A stretch of 64,000 nucleotides of DNA, taken from assembly GCA_907165135.1 (NCBI GenBank), contig OU015567.1, positions 1,121,001-1,185,000 on the forward strand, written 5' to 3'. The DNA is from Oikopleura dioica. Lineage: Eukaryota > Chordata > Appendicularia > Copelata > Oikopleuridae. A program made the translations under genes and the position numbers. This document shows, piece by piece, positions 10,601 through 20,393 of this stretch; position 1 is the first letter of the stretch, and every line of letters begins with the position of its first letter. Under the pieces are notes generated by a model, which was given only the letters and a program-made list of their open reading frames with translations, had not been told where the DNA came from and did not search any database.

Positions 10601-12040
10601 CTTTACCATAATTCTCCGAGTATCCCTTATTAGAGAAAGTCGGCTTGGATTGTCGAAGCCCTGTATATTCAATATTATTGATTTGTAGCCCGTTAAAGGC
10701 GTCTTTTATAGCATTGGTGAGAAGCTCAATAAAATACTTCATCAATTTCTTATTTTGTTCAAGAAGATCCTGTCGTTCATCATCATCAAAAGCCGCCAGC
10801 TCGTCGGGGTAGTAGAAAATCTTCGAATGCAAAATTGGCAAGTTGACGTTTCTCAAGTCCTGTCGATCCGCGAGACTTTCGCTGGCCTTTTCTTCCGCTG
10901 CGAGACAGTCTTCTTTCGTCAGCTCGGCAATGACTGTCACGCTTTCTGCTCGCTCTTCTCCAAGTTTCTCCAGCTCGGATTCGAGTCGGATGTCATCGAC
11001 GTAAATGAAGAAGAATTTCAAATAAGTCTTCATCCAGACCTCGTCTACGTTTGAAAGGGTAATTTCCATGTTGTCCGTTACAGGATTTACAATAATATTG
11101 ATGCTCTTCTCCATCCCGTGTCCCTGAATAACATCAGGTGTCGACTTGATATTCGTCAGAAGAAGCGGAATATTCGTATGCACTTTGTCGTTTTCTTTGA
11201 ATCACAAATCCAAGGTGATTGTATTGCCGCTGGAAGAAATCGTATTGAAGATTTTCTGCTGCTGTTTTTGTTCAATCAAAGTTGAGAAAATATTGACAAG
11301 TTCTTGTTGAGCGGTTTCGTCGTTGACGTCGTTGTTTTTGTCGAAAAGGTCGTTGTCTTTGATGTTTTGATCGGCAAGGACTACGCCGAGAGCAGACAGA
11401 ATTGGGGCTCAAAAATCAAAATTAGAAAAAATATATTTTTTTTTTAATTTGATTAAGTCATTTGAGCCCCGTTTTGAAACGGCTGAATTGGTGATAAGAT
11501 CTTTGCCCCTATCATCAATATTCGCCACGGCATCTGTCAAAGCTTGAGTTCCAAAGAAGCAGTTTTTGCCATATTTAACCAGTGTTTTGTCATAAAAACT
11601 CTTTATCTTTTCGTTCAGGCAGTTAAATTTACTGATCAGCTCTTTTTCAGGAGAAATCAAACATCTGTTCGGCTCGGGAGAACCAGAATAGCTCGGAAAG
11701 TACAGAATAAAATCGCCTTTGAAAGTTCCAAATTGCTCTAGAATCGAAATGGTGGCTTCTTCATAGTCGCAATAAAACTCGAGATTATTTCTAAGAACCT
11801 AGGGTGGGCAAAATTTTCCCTTGATCCTAACCAGGCTAACCCTAACCCCGACAATTGATTTTACCGACCCTAGCTTGGAGCGTATCGAATTCTTTCCCAA
11901 ATTTCTTCCGGGGTCAGTTGCATCACAAGCGCCGAAAAACATATCTTTTGTATTAAAACGAGCAATCTCATAAACAAATATTTGATAATTTTTTTTCTCT
12001 AATAGGTAAATCTCAGATATAATATCTGGCAAGCGGCTAG
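7642..12040 (-). CDS. Multi-pass membrane protein with large N-terminal extracellular-type region, unrecognised family (5' end not found)
   Basis: A long minus-strand gene. The last exon (7642-7900) ends in MLIEP and a TGA that overlaps the poly(A) signal (TGAATAAA); it joins the exon at 8638 in phase across a 737-nt intron. Upstream exons encode a soluble region with many Asp/Glu (about 11470-12030, 11205-11407, 10365-11100), then a transmembrane block: IAVVTFMTFMSVLTLY, LVILIVGLYTNY, FFANPFLGLFALAVKWVVVL, IMVLFPLTMCIVVLQSL, VVLQVVLALFIAFS, FIIGGCAIFPFLAFIP and later GIWTILSFFVFLRYSW, so about seven helices. A 35-nt intron at 9440-9474 and a GC-AG intron at 11408-11467 are inferred from phase. 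I do not recognise the family. An ATG-containing first exon was not identified upstream of 12040. Confidence 0.6.
7948..8612. mobile_element. Inverted-repeat element inside an intron, with CGCTAACTT arrays and TTAGGG flanks
   Basis: Left arm (about 7948-8070) and right arm (about 8491-8612) are inverse copies. Each arm is itself palindromic: direct GACGCTAACTTCCCC units followed by inverse GGCAAGTTAGCGTC units. The outer ends are GAGTCACGCTAAC and GTTAGCGTGACTC. Both flanks carry TTAGGG-like sequence. The AT-rich 420-nt interior has no ORF. Confidence 0.7.
11408..11467 (-). other. 60-nt GC-AG intron with inverted-repeat ends
   Basis: Splicing here is required to keep the reading frame (KR joined to APILSALGVVLADQ). 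The donor is GC and the acceptor AG. The intron edges form an inverted repeat (GGGGCTCAAA against TTTGAGCCCC), which suggests the intron could derive from a tiny TIR element. Confidence 0.5.
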
Positions 12041-12526
12041 TTTAAGATCGGTAGAGGAAAGTATTATAACACGAAATTTTATATTCTCAAAACCTCAAGT
12101 CGTTAAATTCAACTAGAACAGCTTCAACTCAGAATTGCTGACCTTTCCAAAGCTAGCAGATTCATGACGCAGGGACAAAATTATTTATCGACTTTCCCAG
12201 AAAATTAAATGACCAATTATTAGCTCAGAAAAAAGGCTGAGAATAAGAGTTTCAGGAGGAAAACAGAGCGCAGGGGGAAAATAGGGTCGGGTTCTAGTAG
12301 ATTATTTTGATTTATATTCAACATGTTGCCTCCATAAACATTTAGTCTGGCCGCCAAAACGAGATTAAAATTAATGAGACTAATATATTTTATATGATCA
12401 AGCTGGTCAAGGTTCATTTCAAATTATCCATAACTCTTGCTTCCTACAAATTTTGACGAAAATATTTGGCGTGTTTTTAGTGGTGAATTTATTGATGGAA
12501 AAAATGTGTGGCAAAAGATGTGAGGA

Positions 12527-13578
12527 CTATTGAGGCATGGAAAAGGATATTTCAGAAAAAGAAACTCCATCGGCATCGTGAGTGTGGTTGGAAATCGTGA
12601 TTTGTGGAGGGATCAGATGTTTGAAACCGCTTCGGTCGAGCATCTTGTCGCGCTTTCGTTGAATGTAGTAGACCATCAAATGGACTTTTCAAAGGTTTCG
12701 AAACGAGAACGACTTGAATAAGAAGTCTGAAAATTGAAACCTTTCCTAGAGGAATAGCAAAAAGAAGAACAACGATTGCCAGCAGCAGCGATCGCTGTGG
12801 ATAGTTCCCCCAATCCAACGTCTCTTCGTAAATTATCTGATAATCAACGCGATCAGAGACGAAATACAGCATCAACGAGTGGATCAAAAAGCAGCAGCCG
12901 ATCCCGATCGTCCAAATAAATTGATAAAGCTTCACTAAAAAGGCCGGTTATTTTGGAAAATTCTGATGAGGTTAGTACCTTGTGTGTCGGTCACGACTAG
13001 GTCAACAATGATTGAAACAGAGTTGATGAGATGACAATGCCAGGAATATGCGTTCAGATCTGTCCGAAGAAGAATCTATAAGAAAATTCTAGATTTTCTG
13101 AGAAGAAAAAAGACTCACCCAGTAAGCAAGAGAGAGCATTATCCCAACATCCCAGCTGAAAATCCGAAATAGCTCGCAAATCCACATTGTTATCTTTACC
13201 ATTCCTTTTTGGGGCCTCTCTACTTCCTTGAATACGAAGTTTATTGCGTGAAAAATGAAGAAATTGAAGGTACCTCTCGGAAGATATAGAAATAAATGCT
13301 CAAGCCGAAAGCGGATGTAAAGTAGATATTGAGCAGGGTCTCGCCCCACGTGGTCAAGTAAATATAATGCTTGGGCAATTCCACGGCTGTGTTCTGAGTG
13401 ATGAACCAGATCAAGAAGTAAGTTGACAATGCGGCGCGATAGAAGAGAAATTTTCGTGTTGAGCGAATTAATCTTCGCGAAAATAAGTAAAAAAGTTAGA
13501 AAGAGCCTACCTTGATCTGTGGTAGGTTTCATTTTTTTGCACTTCGATAGTCGCTTGCTCTGCGATTGATTTGCACAT
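12527..13578 (-). CDS. Rolling-stone-like multi-pass membrane protein
   Basis: Start ATG at 13578 (MCKSIAEQATIEVQ). Exons join in phase through FLFYRAALSTYFLIWFITQN, then YIYLTTWGETLLNIYFTSAF, MWICELFRIFSWDVGIMLSL, DLNAYSWHCHLINSVSIIVD, YQFIWTIGIGCCFLIHSLML, ETLDWGNYPQRSLLLAIVVL, and end with VYYIQRKRDKMLDRSGF. The order of a YLTxWG motif, an H-x-x-N-S helix, and an xLDW-x-P loop before the last helix matches the insect Rolling stone family, linked to myoblast fusion; about six or seven helices are visible. The last intron (12685-12746) must use a GA donor to link IPL to VHLMVYY. The function in tunicates is unknown. Confidence 0.7.
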
Positions 13579-13796
13579 TCTCTGTCTTGGCATTTTCTCT
13601 CTTTTCCTGCTTGTATCTCCAAGTGCTCGAAATGAGCTTTTTCTTTCTGAGGGAAAATAAATCTAGAGACTTTTTCGCGAGATTTTTTTTTGATGTTTCT
13701 TTATTTTTTTCAGAACACAAATAAGAAAAACAGCCATGCAAGGGTAGAATCTGAGAGAATCTTATTTTTCTTATTCGCGGATGTATTGATGTCTTG

Positions 13797-14275
13797 TTAC
13801 TCGAGATCGTCTCGGCGAACGAATTGAGATGGTCGGTGTTGAGCTGAAAGAAAGTCTAGTTACCAGTAGTTGAACTTTTGCGCGAAAAATCGGCTTACGT
13901 AAAAGAGAGCTCAGGAATTTAGAGTAGTCGAGGGGCATTGGGGATGCGTAGCGTTTTGTTAAGTAGTCTGACATCGGGCCGTACTCGGGATCCATTTCAG
14001 CGATCTCAGGAGATCTTTTCTTGCCACCTAAAAGGAGATATAAAAAGGGGCTTTGCTCGGCAACCTGTGGAATAAATCTGACTCAGGCTCTAAATGATCG
14101 CTTTGAACAAAGTTGAACTACGCTTTTGCGATCCTTCAAAGCCTGACTCAGATTTTTTGCACAGGTTTCTCTCACCAGGAAAAAAGCCTGGCTTGGAAAT
14201 CTTACTTGGGTTGAAACCAAAGCTCCAATGCTGAGCCGAAACTCCCGCTGCAAATAAAATTTTCAACAACTTCAT
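13797..14275 (-). CDS. GnRH-type neuropeptide precursor (81 aa)
   Basis: Three exons (14206-14275, 13899-14027, 13797-13843) join in phase to an 81-residue prepropeptide. MKLLKILFAAGVSA is a short signal peptide. It is followed at once by QHWSFGFNPS and then GKKR, an amidation plus dibasic cleavage site. The N-terminal Gln would cyclise, giving pGlu-His-Trp-Ser-Phe-Gly-Phe-Asn-Pro-Ser-NH2. Known GnRH is pGlu-His-Trp-Ser-Tyr-Gly-Leu-Arg-Pro-Gly-NH2, so residues 1-4, 6 and 9 are identical and the Tyr-to-Phe change is mild; the last residue is Ser rather than Gly. The remainder (SPEIAEMDPEYGP..., a TKR site, then YASPMPLDYSKF) is the associated peptide. The Ser codon is split by intron 1, which contains a family A TIR element. 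The peptide would act as a secreted neurohormone on a GnRH-type receptor. Confidence 0.85.
14053..14175. mobile_element. Intronic TIR element, family A copy 2 (GnRH-like gene intron 1)
   Basis: GCTCGGCAACCTGTGG and CTGACTCAGGCTC on the left answer GCCTGACTCAGATTTTTTGC and ACAGGTTTCTCTC on the right. The element fills most of intron 1 and has no ORF. Confidence 0.7.
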
Positions 14276-14530
14276 TTTTTTTCCTTATTTTTCCTATGAC
14301 TCTCTTTACTTGCCTTTTTATTTCCAAAAAACAAATTTATAATCTGTCTATAAAGCGTCGTTTGGTCCTGTTATTTGTGCGTGATTAACGGATCCGTACC
14401 ATGAATTCATTATTTATTGAGCGCGCGTCAAGCCGGATAAATGCTAAATTGGGAATTGTTTTGTACTAGGAAGTCGTTTGTTAAAATGGAACGAGGTTTC
14501 AAGAGGCTAGAAAAGATCGTTTTTTATTGT
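14276..14530. other. Short AT-rich spacer upstream of the GnRH-like gene
   Basis: Presumed promoter of the GnRH-like gene and 3' flank of the carotenoid oxygenase gene. A weak TATAAATT match (minus strand, near 14340) lies about 65 nt upstream of the ATG. Confidence 0.3.
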
Positions 14531-16520
14531 TTATAAAAAAGTTTCTTGGTGTTTAACAAAAGTGCCGTGGAAAGAGACAGAAATATCATAATCATCTGGA
14601 AGCCAAATTCTAGCGATCTCTGTCATTTCAACTGGCTCTAGAATCAGCATGAACGGTCGAAGATCAGAATGTCCTTCGAAGGCCGAAACAAGAGAGAGTA
14701 GGACACCGTCGGTTTCGGATTCGGCACCAGGGCGGGAGACGAAGAAGGGCTCGGATGGGGAGTAACCAGCCTGAAATTTAATAAATGAGGGTTAAAGAAG
14801 ATGAAAAATAGCGGACCTCTCTCCAAACGAATCGTTCCTTGGTTGATATTTGCGAGTGATAAAGCCTGTCGGCCATGATATTGCCCATTCCAACGGACCA
14901 AAAGTGATCGTACTTTACCCCGACGTAATCGAAATTGATCATTGGGAAGTCAGTTCCAGCGGCGGTGTACATTGGCCAATTGACCATGTCAGGCTCGTAT
15001 AGGACCTAAAGTAATGGTTTATCACTGTCTATTTTTTCGTGACGTACAGTTGGCTCGACGTATTCGTCCGATTTGGCCATCAAACCGTCCATGCCAAATT
15101 CGTATCTAACGGGAATGCCAATTGGGAGCATGCTTTCATGGACTTCTTGGAGCGCTTGGCCAGTAGCGTTGACTGTATCCAGGTAATATGCTGAATATTG
15201 TTAGGTTTCGCTTTGAAATTTATCTCTTACCCATCATGATATCCCCCTTGGGAGTTTCGCAAGTATCCAAGATGATTTTATCCCCATCTTGGTAAGCTTG
15301 AATCATGTGAATCTGCATGAAGGCCTCTGTTGAAAACGTCTTAGGGAACCACCTCATGTTTTTCTTGTCGAAGATTTTGAAGTATCCGGGCTTTTCTTCG
15401 TTGTAAAACATCATGTCCATCGGTGGCTCTCCTGCTTTACACGCATCGGCCATTTTGAATGGGTCGAGTTCAATGCTGAAAAATGGGTATTTTATTTTAT
15501 TCTTTAGGCAAATATCTACCTTGTTACTGGGAGGACGAGGAAGTCGGTGGTCTGGACGAACATGTGGAAGTATCTGACGGTCTTGTCTCGCTCATCTTCA
15601 TTGTACAAAAAGTCGCCGAATTCGACAGATGCGAGAAATTCTTCCGGAGTTGCTTGGTAGGCAAAGGGGTTTTCAACATCACGAACAGCGTTTTTGATCT
15701 TCAGCGTTCCATATGCGGCTAAAAACTCATGCTAGCTTCTTTGATGTTTTTTTTCTTACTTTTTGGGACAAACGCAAAGGGTTCGTTGTAGACTCCTACG
15801 CTCATCGTCCAGAAATCTCCGTTGGCATCGAGAGAACCATGGGCAAGAACAGTGACAATGAAGTAGCCCTCTGGTTTGACATCGCCCAAGTCCAAAATGT
15901 GTTTTGTTTCCAAAGTAACAGGATCGTTGAGAGTGATCATTCGGGACTCAGTGAAGCCGACCATCCAGCCGTGGATCGGGTAGAGCGAGACGATCGTGTT
16001 ATCTGAGGGGAAGGATTCGTAGAGATGGTAGCATCGGGCTTTTGAAAGTTCTTCGTCGGCGAGATCTTCACAGCCTTCCGGCTCTGCCCAGGTGCCCATT
16101 TCGGTGTAGACGATGGCGTCTTTTTCGACATTGGCGAGGCGATGAGTGGACTCGATGTATTTGCTCTTGAATGAAAGTTTTAAGCCAAATCGAAAAATCA
16201 TCGGCAAATGTAGAAATTTTTTATTTGAAGATTACCTGATAATGAACATCTCCATTGTCAAACTCAATCTTTTGGATGATCGCCGAGGGATCGAAAATAT
16301 GCTTGAAGTGATCCTGTCCGTATTCGTATTGTCCGGGTCCGTTTCGGAACATTGATCCTTTCAGCCAGCTCGGGACCTCTCCATCAATTTTGTCCAATTT
16401 TACACGTTCAGGATGCTCCTGCATCGTCCTAAACAGACCTCCAGCATCTTCAGTATAAGAAGCTTGATCGTCAGCAAATGCTAGGCCAAGCAGAAGGGCC
16501 TTTCTTAAAAACGATACCAT
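14531..16520 (-). CDS. Carotenoid oxygenase / RPE65-BCO family enzyme
   Basis: At least seven exons. The N-terminal part has GSMFRNGPGQYEYG and HIFDPSAIIQKIEF, matching the GSLLRCGPG and HLFDG motifs of RPE65 and beta-carotene oxygenases. Four family histidines that hold the non-haem iron can be placed: TVLAHGSLDANGDFW, a His in the exon near 15560 (mid-protein), FMQIHMIQAY, and the C-terminal SVSFHGTFVKH. The enzyme would cleave or isomerise a carotenoid or retinyl ester. An unusual point is the N-terminus MVSFLRKALLLGLAFADDQ, which looks like a signal peptide, whereas vertebrate members are cytosolic or peripheral membrane proteins. An alternative in-frame Met lies at 16598. The palmitoylated PDPCK motif of RPE65 is represented only by PEGCED. 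Confidence 0.88.
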
Positions 16521-17546
16521 TTTCTTGTGAGTGAAAATTTTCAACTGAGAATGTCCATGGTTAACCTGGTTTAAATAACTTCGATTTTGTCTTGACATTT
16601 GCGTATCAACAGCATAACGATCAGAGCGCAGTTGAGTTCAATCTAGCAGAAATTGCAGGGGTTAACAATATAAAAGACCAACGTAAGAAAAACGTAAGAA
16701 GAATGATAAAAGTTTGATCAAGAAACTTGTTAACCTAACAATTAGGTTAGGTTATTGGCAAGCTTTCGGCATTTCGCCATCATCAGGCCAGGTGAAACGG
16801 GACGAGAAACGGGATGAAGAAACGGGATGATGGCGAAATGCCGAAAGCTTGCCAATAAACTATGGCGAAAAACAATATTATAAAACATCAACTTCAATTA
16901 CAAATTAGGTAAGGGTAAGGGGATCAAGTTATTGAAGTGATTTTATCTTTTTATTATTTTGATTGGTCGGTAAACCAAATACAGCAATCTTATTGGTAAT
17001 CAAAGAATACACTTCCATAAATTGTTTTACTCAAAAATCGTCAGAATCAGAATCTTTTCTTCTGAATTTTTTTTAAATCGATAGCGAAGTTGATAGACCC
17101 ACTCCCGAAAATCCCTTCTCCTGCTCCGTCAAACTGGGACCCGACAGGGATTTAAACATCCCGAAGTTCGGACCCGAACTCCTCAACCTTGAGTTTGTAG
17201 ATTTTTTTTATTTCAATTACCAAATTTGTATTTTCGGCTCGGTCACCTTGAATTCACCTTGAAATTGTTGCAAAACTGCATTTTCCGAAAGTTACGCAAG
17301 AAAAACGTAAAATATGAACTAAAACTCTATAACCTGCAATTTGACAAACTATGAAACTTTTATTTCTGCGATAAAAACAGTCACTCTTATCGTCATTCCA
17401 TGGAAAAATAAATGAAGTGTTTTTGAATTCCCCTGAACTCATTTAGTCCTGCATCCTTGACATTCAAATTTTCTCAAGAAAAGCAAGAAAAAAAATAGAC
17501 TTTTGCCAAGAAATCATTGTATTCTGTTTCATTTAAAAAAATAAAT
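16521..17546. other. Intergenic region with one perfect hairpin
   Basis: About 1 kb between the carotenoid oxygenase start and the dioxygenase stop. Apart from the 33-bp inverted repeat at 16752-16859 it is AT-rich without a supported gene. Confidence 0.5.
16752..16859. repeat. Perfect 33-bp inverted repeat (hairpin)
   Basis: The left arm 16752-16784 (TTATTGGCAAGCTTTCGGCA...) and right arm 16827-16859 are exact reverse complements. The 42-nt loop holds three GAAACGGGAT direct repeats. It resembles a short foldback transposon. Confidence 0.85.
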
Positions 17547-19990
17547 TCAGATGGCGTTTGAATTTCCGACTTTTTGAATGAGTTTTCCACAGCCTTGAAG
17601 GCATTCTAGAACTTGAGCTCTAGAACGAAATTCGCAAATATTCGTATAGGTTCCTAAAAAAGCATTGGCTATCATTTCAATTAATTTCGATCAACCTTCA
17701 AGATGGCGGACTCCTCCATTGAGCTGAAACTCCTTTCTTCCATGCAGCATCCGTCGGTTATTAAAAACTAAAACAACGACCCTTTTGACGAGATAGAACT
17801 TGTCATCCTACCAAGGCATTCTCCTGGCTCCAGTCTTCGAACCATACTCGTTTTTGACCCTTCTATTTCCTTCAAAAACCTTCTGTAGGCCTTCAAATAC
17901 TGATCCGTCATTGAGTTACTGTCAGAAACCCCCTCAAAACTAGGTGCCCAGTTCACCCTTAAAACTTTCTCCTCCTTGTTTTTTCATTAATTTTCTACCT
18001 GGAAATATCGCCACTGGAATCTAACACAATATGAGGTTGCTCCCACTCGAGGTAAACCGGGTTTTCGCGCTCCCAGTGAATTTTCTGGAATCGAACGGGA
18101 ACTGTCGACAAAATTTCGAAATCATCCGGGTAAGCTCGTTTTACATGCTCAGCGACTTCGAACGCGTCGATCAAAGTTGACTCGCCGCCTTGAGAAATTA
18201 TTTGTTCTGAATGATTTTGCGTCAGATTACCTTTTACAACATGATCGTTTCTCCTACAGAGCAGGTACTGAAGCCCAGGAGGACTTTCAAAGTAAACCAG
18301 ATCCATGTGCGGATCGAGGCCAGCGCTAGAATAGGCGATATTGTTCGGATTCGGCAAGCTGACGACGTCGAAGGTCAGCCCATAAACGCTAGGAATTGGC
18401 TCGGAAATCTTCCTAGCAACTTCAAGGACGCCATTTTTCATCGTTGAGCAATTCTTGACGATGCAATATCCATGGGTGGCGATTTTTGTGGTCAACTCGT
18501 ATTGTCCAGCTTCGTGGAGAGTTTTTGAAAAGTCGATTTCAGGCACCCAGTCGTTTGGGAATCGGTGGTAGGTCATGTTTGTCGAGCCATTTAAGCGGAG
18601 ATTTTCGTCTCTTTCGACAGTTTTTTGAGAATGCATAATTTCAATATTTATATATATATATAGCCAATAATTTATGGACTAATCTATCTGATCCCGTAAG
18701 TGGATGCCTTCGCCCTGAATCAGGGCCCCTGATCCTCAAATGATATTTGTACCTCGATACTCTAGATTCTAGAGTCTAGACCTGGGCGAGCAGCGCTGAG
18801 CGAAACTTCACCCGCTCGCCGTTTCTGTTAGAAATAAGATTTTTTGAAATTTCTTTTTGTAAATTTTATCTCCAAATCTTCAGCTTTCTGTTCCGATTCT
18901 TAGTTTTTCTCTATCATTTTTGGTTGATGAGCTAGCGAGAAAAAGAGAAGCCCAACTTCAAAAGGCATCAAGTCTTGCAAACTTTATTTTTTCTTCATGA
19001 AACTAGCACCATTGAAAAGCGCGTTAAATTCTGAACAGATTCCACCCAATCAGCTAAAGTAAATCGGTACTCATTGACGTTTAAGGTCAGATAAACAAGA
19101 TAACTTAGCGCCCGCCCAGCGGGAATCATGTCCAGGAAGCCCAAAATAGCTAAATCGGAGCGTCCAGCCGTGCCGCGACCAGCTGCGCGCGCTAAGCAGT
19201 TTTCTTTATCTGGCCTTACACGCCAATGAGTACCCATTTACTTTAGCTGATTGGGTGGAATCTATTCAGAATTTAACGCGCTTATCAATGGTGCTAGTTT
19301 CATGAAGAAAAAATAAAATTTGCAAGACTTGATGCCTTTTGAAGTTGGGCTCCTCTTTTTCTCGCTAGCTCATCAACCAAAAATGATAGAGAAAAACTAA
19401 GAATCGGAACAGAAAGCTGAATATTGGAAGATATAATTTACAAAAAGAAATTTCAAAAAATCTTATTTCTAATAGAAACGGCGAGCGGGTGAAGTTTCGC
19501 TCAGCGCTGCTCGCCCAGGTCCCTTCAGGGAGTCAATTTAAGGTCATTTTTGAAAATCGTTTTCCCAAAATTTTAGCAACATTTATGGTTTTTGTCAAAA
19601 AAGTTTTTGATCAAATAAAACTTTTCCTGAGATATTTTCTTAGCATCTCACCAGGAATCATCCCTTCGTGATCTTCTCCTTCGATTCGAAATTTGAAAAA
19701 GTCCCCTTCGAACGCCGCGTATTCTAGCTTTATTTCTTCGGGCCAGTCTGAGGGAGAAATTGTTTTCTGCCCCGATCCTTCTTGTTTGCAATCCGGGCAA
19801 TGGCAGTTAAAACTAAAATTTTATGTTAGAAACTTTTTGAGAGAGATTTTTTTTACCGCAGCCAGATGGCCGAAAAGTCAAAGTTTTCGATTTTTCCATT
19901 AATTTCTAGCGCCAGATTTGCGGAACTTGAAGAAAATGAGTCTACCCTTAGACATCTTTGAAATATATTCGAGCGTAATCTTCTCAGCAT
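17547..19990 (-). CDS. Gamma-butyrobetaine / trimethyllysine dioxygenase family enzyme (carnitine synthesis)
   Basis: The start at 19990 gives MLRRLRSNIFQRCLRV, a mitochondrial-type presequence, then the N-terminal zinc domain: DFSAIWLR joined over a short intron to FNCHCPDCKQEGS. After a 1-kb intron the catalytic domain follows: THGYCIVKNCS, LDPHMDLVYFESPPGLQYLL with the H-x-D iron site, GGESTLIDAFEVAEHV, and RRMLHGRKEF with the distal His. The last exon ends RSRAQVLECLQGCGKL. The domain order matches BBOX1/TMLHE, which hydroxylate carnitine precursors with Fe(II) and 2-oxoglutarate. The mitochondrial-like N-terminus favours the trimethyllysine enzyme, but this is not settled. The long intron (18611-19626 in my reading, with a GA donor) contains a 740-bp foldback element. 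If that junction is wrong, two separate ORFs would result (start at 18636 for the second). Confidence 0.75.
18779..19522. mobile_element. Foldback element B with ~350-bp arms
   Basis: The left arm starts GACCTGGGCGAGCAGCGCTG and its inverse ends the element at 19522. The arms (about 18779-19128 and 19180-19522) match with few substitutions, leaving a loop of about 50 nt. No ORF is present. It lies in an intron of the dioxygenase gene. Confidence 0.88.
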
Positions 19991-20393
19991 TCTTTCCTTC
20001 TCGTTTATTTTTTCTTTACGATTTTGGCCGAAATCGTAAAAAAATCGAAAGGCGTTCACATTCTCATACGACCTTTGACCTCCTATGCAAATTCTCCGAG
20101 AAGATGTGTTTGCTCAAAGATTTTTCTTACGAAAAAATTGGATTTTCAATAATTTCTTATAACATAATTATAATCATTTTCGAGAAGCGTATGACCCCCA
20201 TCGAAACGCGTGGTGCGGAAAACGTGGCCCGAGACAATCATCGGACGCGGCCGTTCTGAACGCTCAAGCGTCTCCGCGGACTTACGATATCAAATGTCGT
20301 CCATCGTGACGAAGGGCACGTTCTGCGTGCGAAAGAAATTTTTCATCTTTGGTCAAAAAGAAATTAACATTTAAGATTTGAAGGTCTATTTGA
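19991..20393. other. Spacer between dioxygenase and EF-hand genes, possible leader exon
   Basis: On the minus strand, an AG acceptor-like site near 20350 is followed by ATGAAAAATTTCTTTCGC and an open stretch to a GTAAGT donor near 20286. This could be a 5' exon of the dioxygenase or of an unknown transcript; I cannot assign it. It lies about 45 nt past the EF-hand gene stop. Confidence 0.3.

Noticed and set aside
11202-11204. In-frame TGA (between LDL and FKENDK) in the multi-pass gene, at first taken as a selenocysteine codon or nonsense mutation
   Set aside because: A GT donor two bases before it and an AG acceptor about 100 nt later give an in-phase join (TLDF/INIIVNPV), so the TGA is probably intronic.
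17140-17195. GC-rich stretch with ACCCGACAGGG and GTTCGGACCCGAAC palindrome, considered as a tRNA or RNA gene
   Set aside because: It has short palindromes only and no complete cloverleaf or box A/B spacing.
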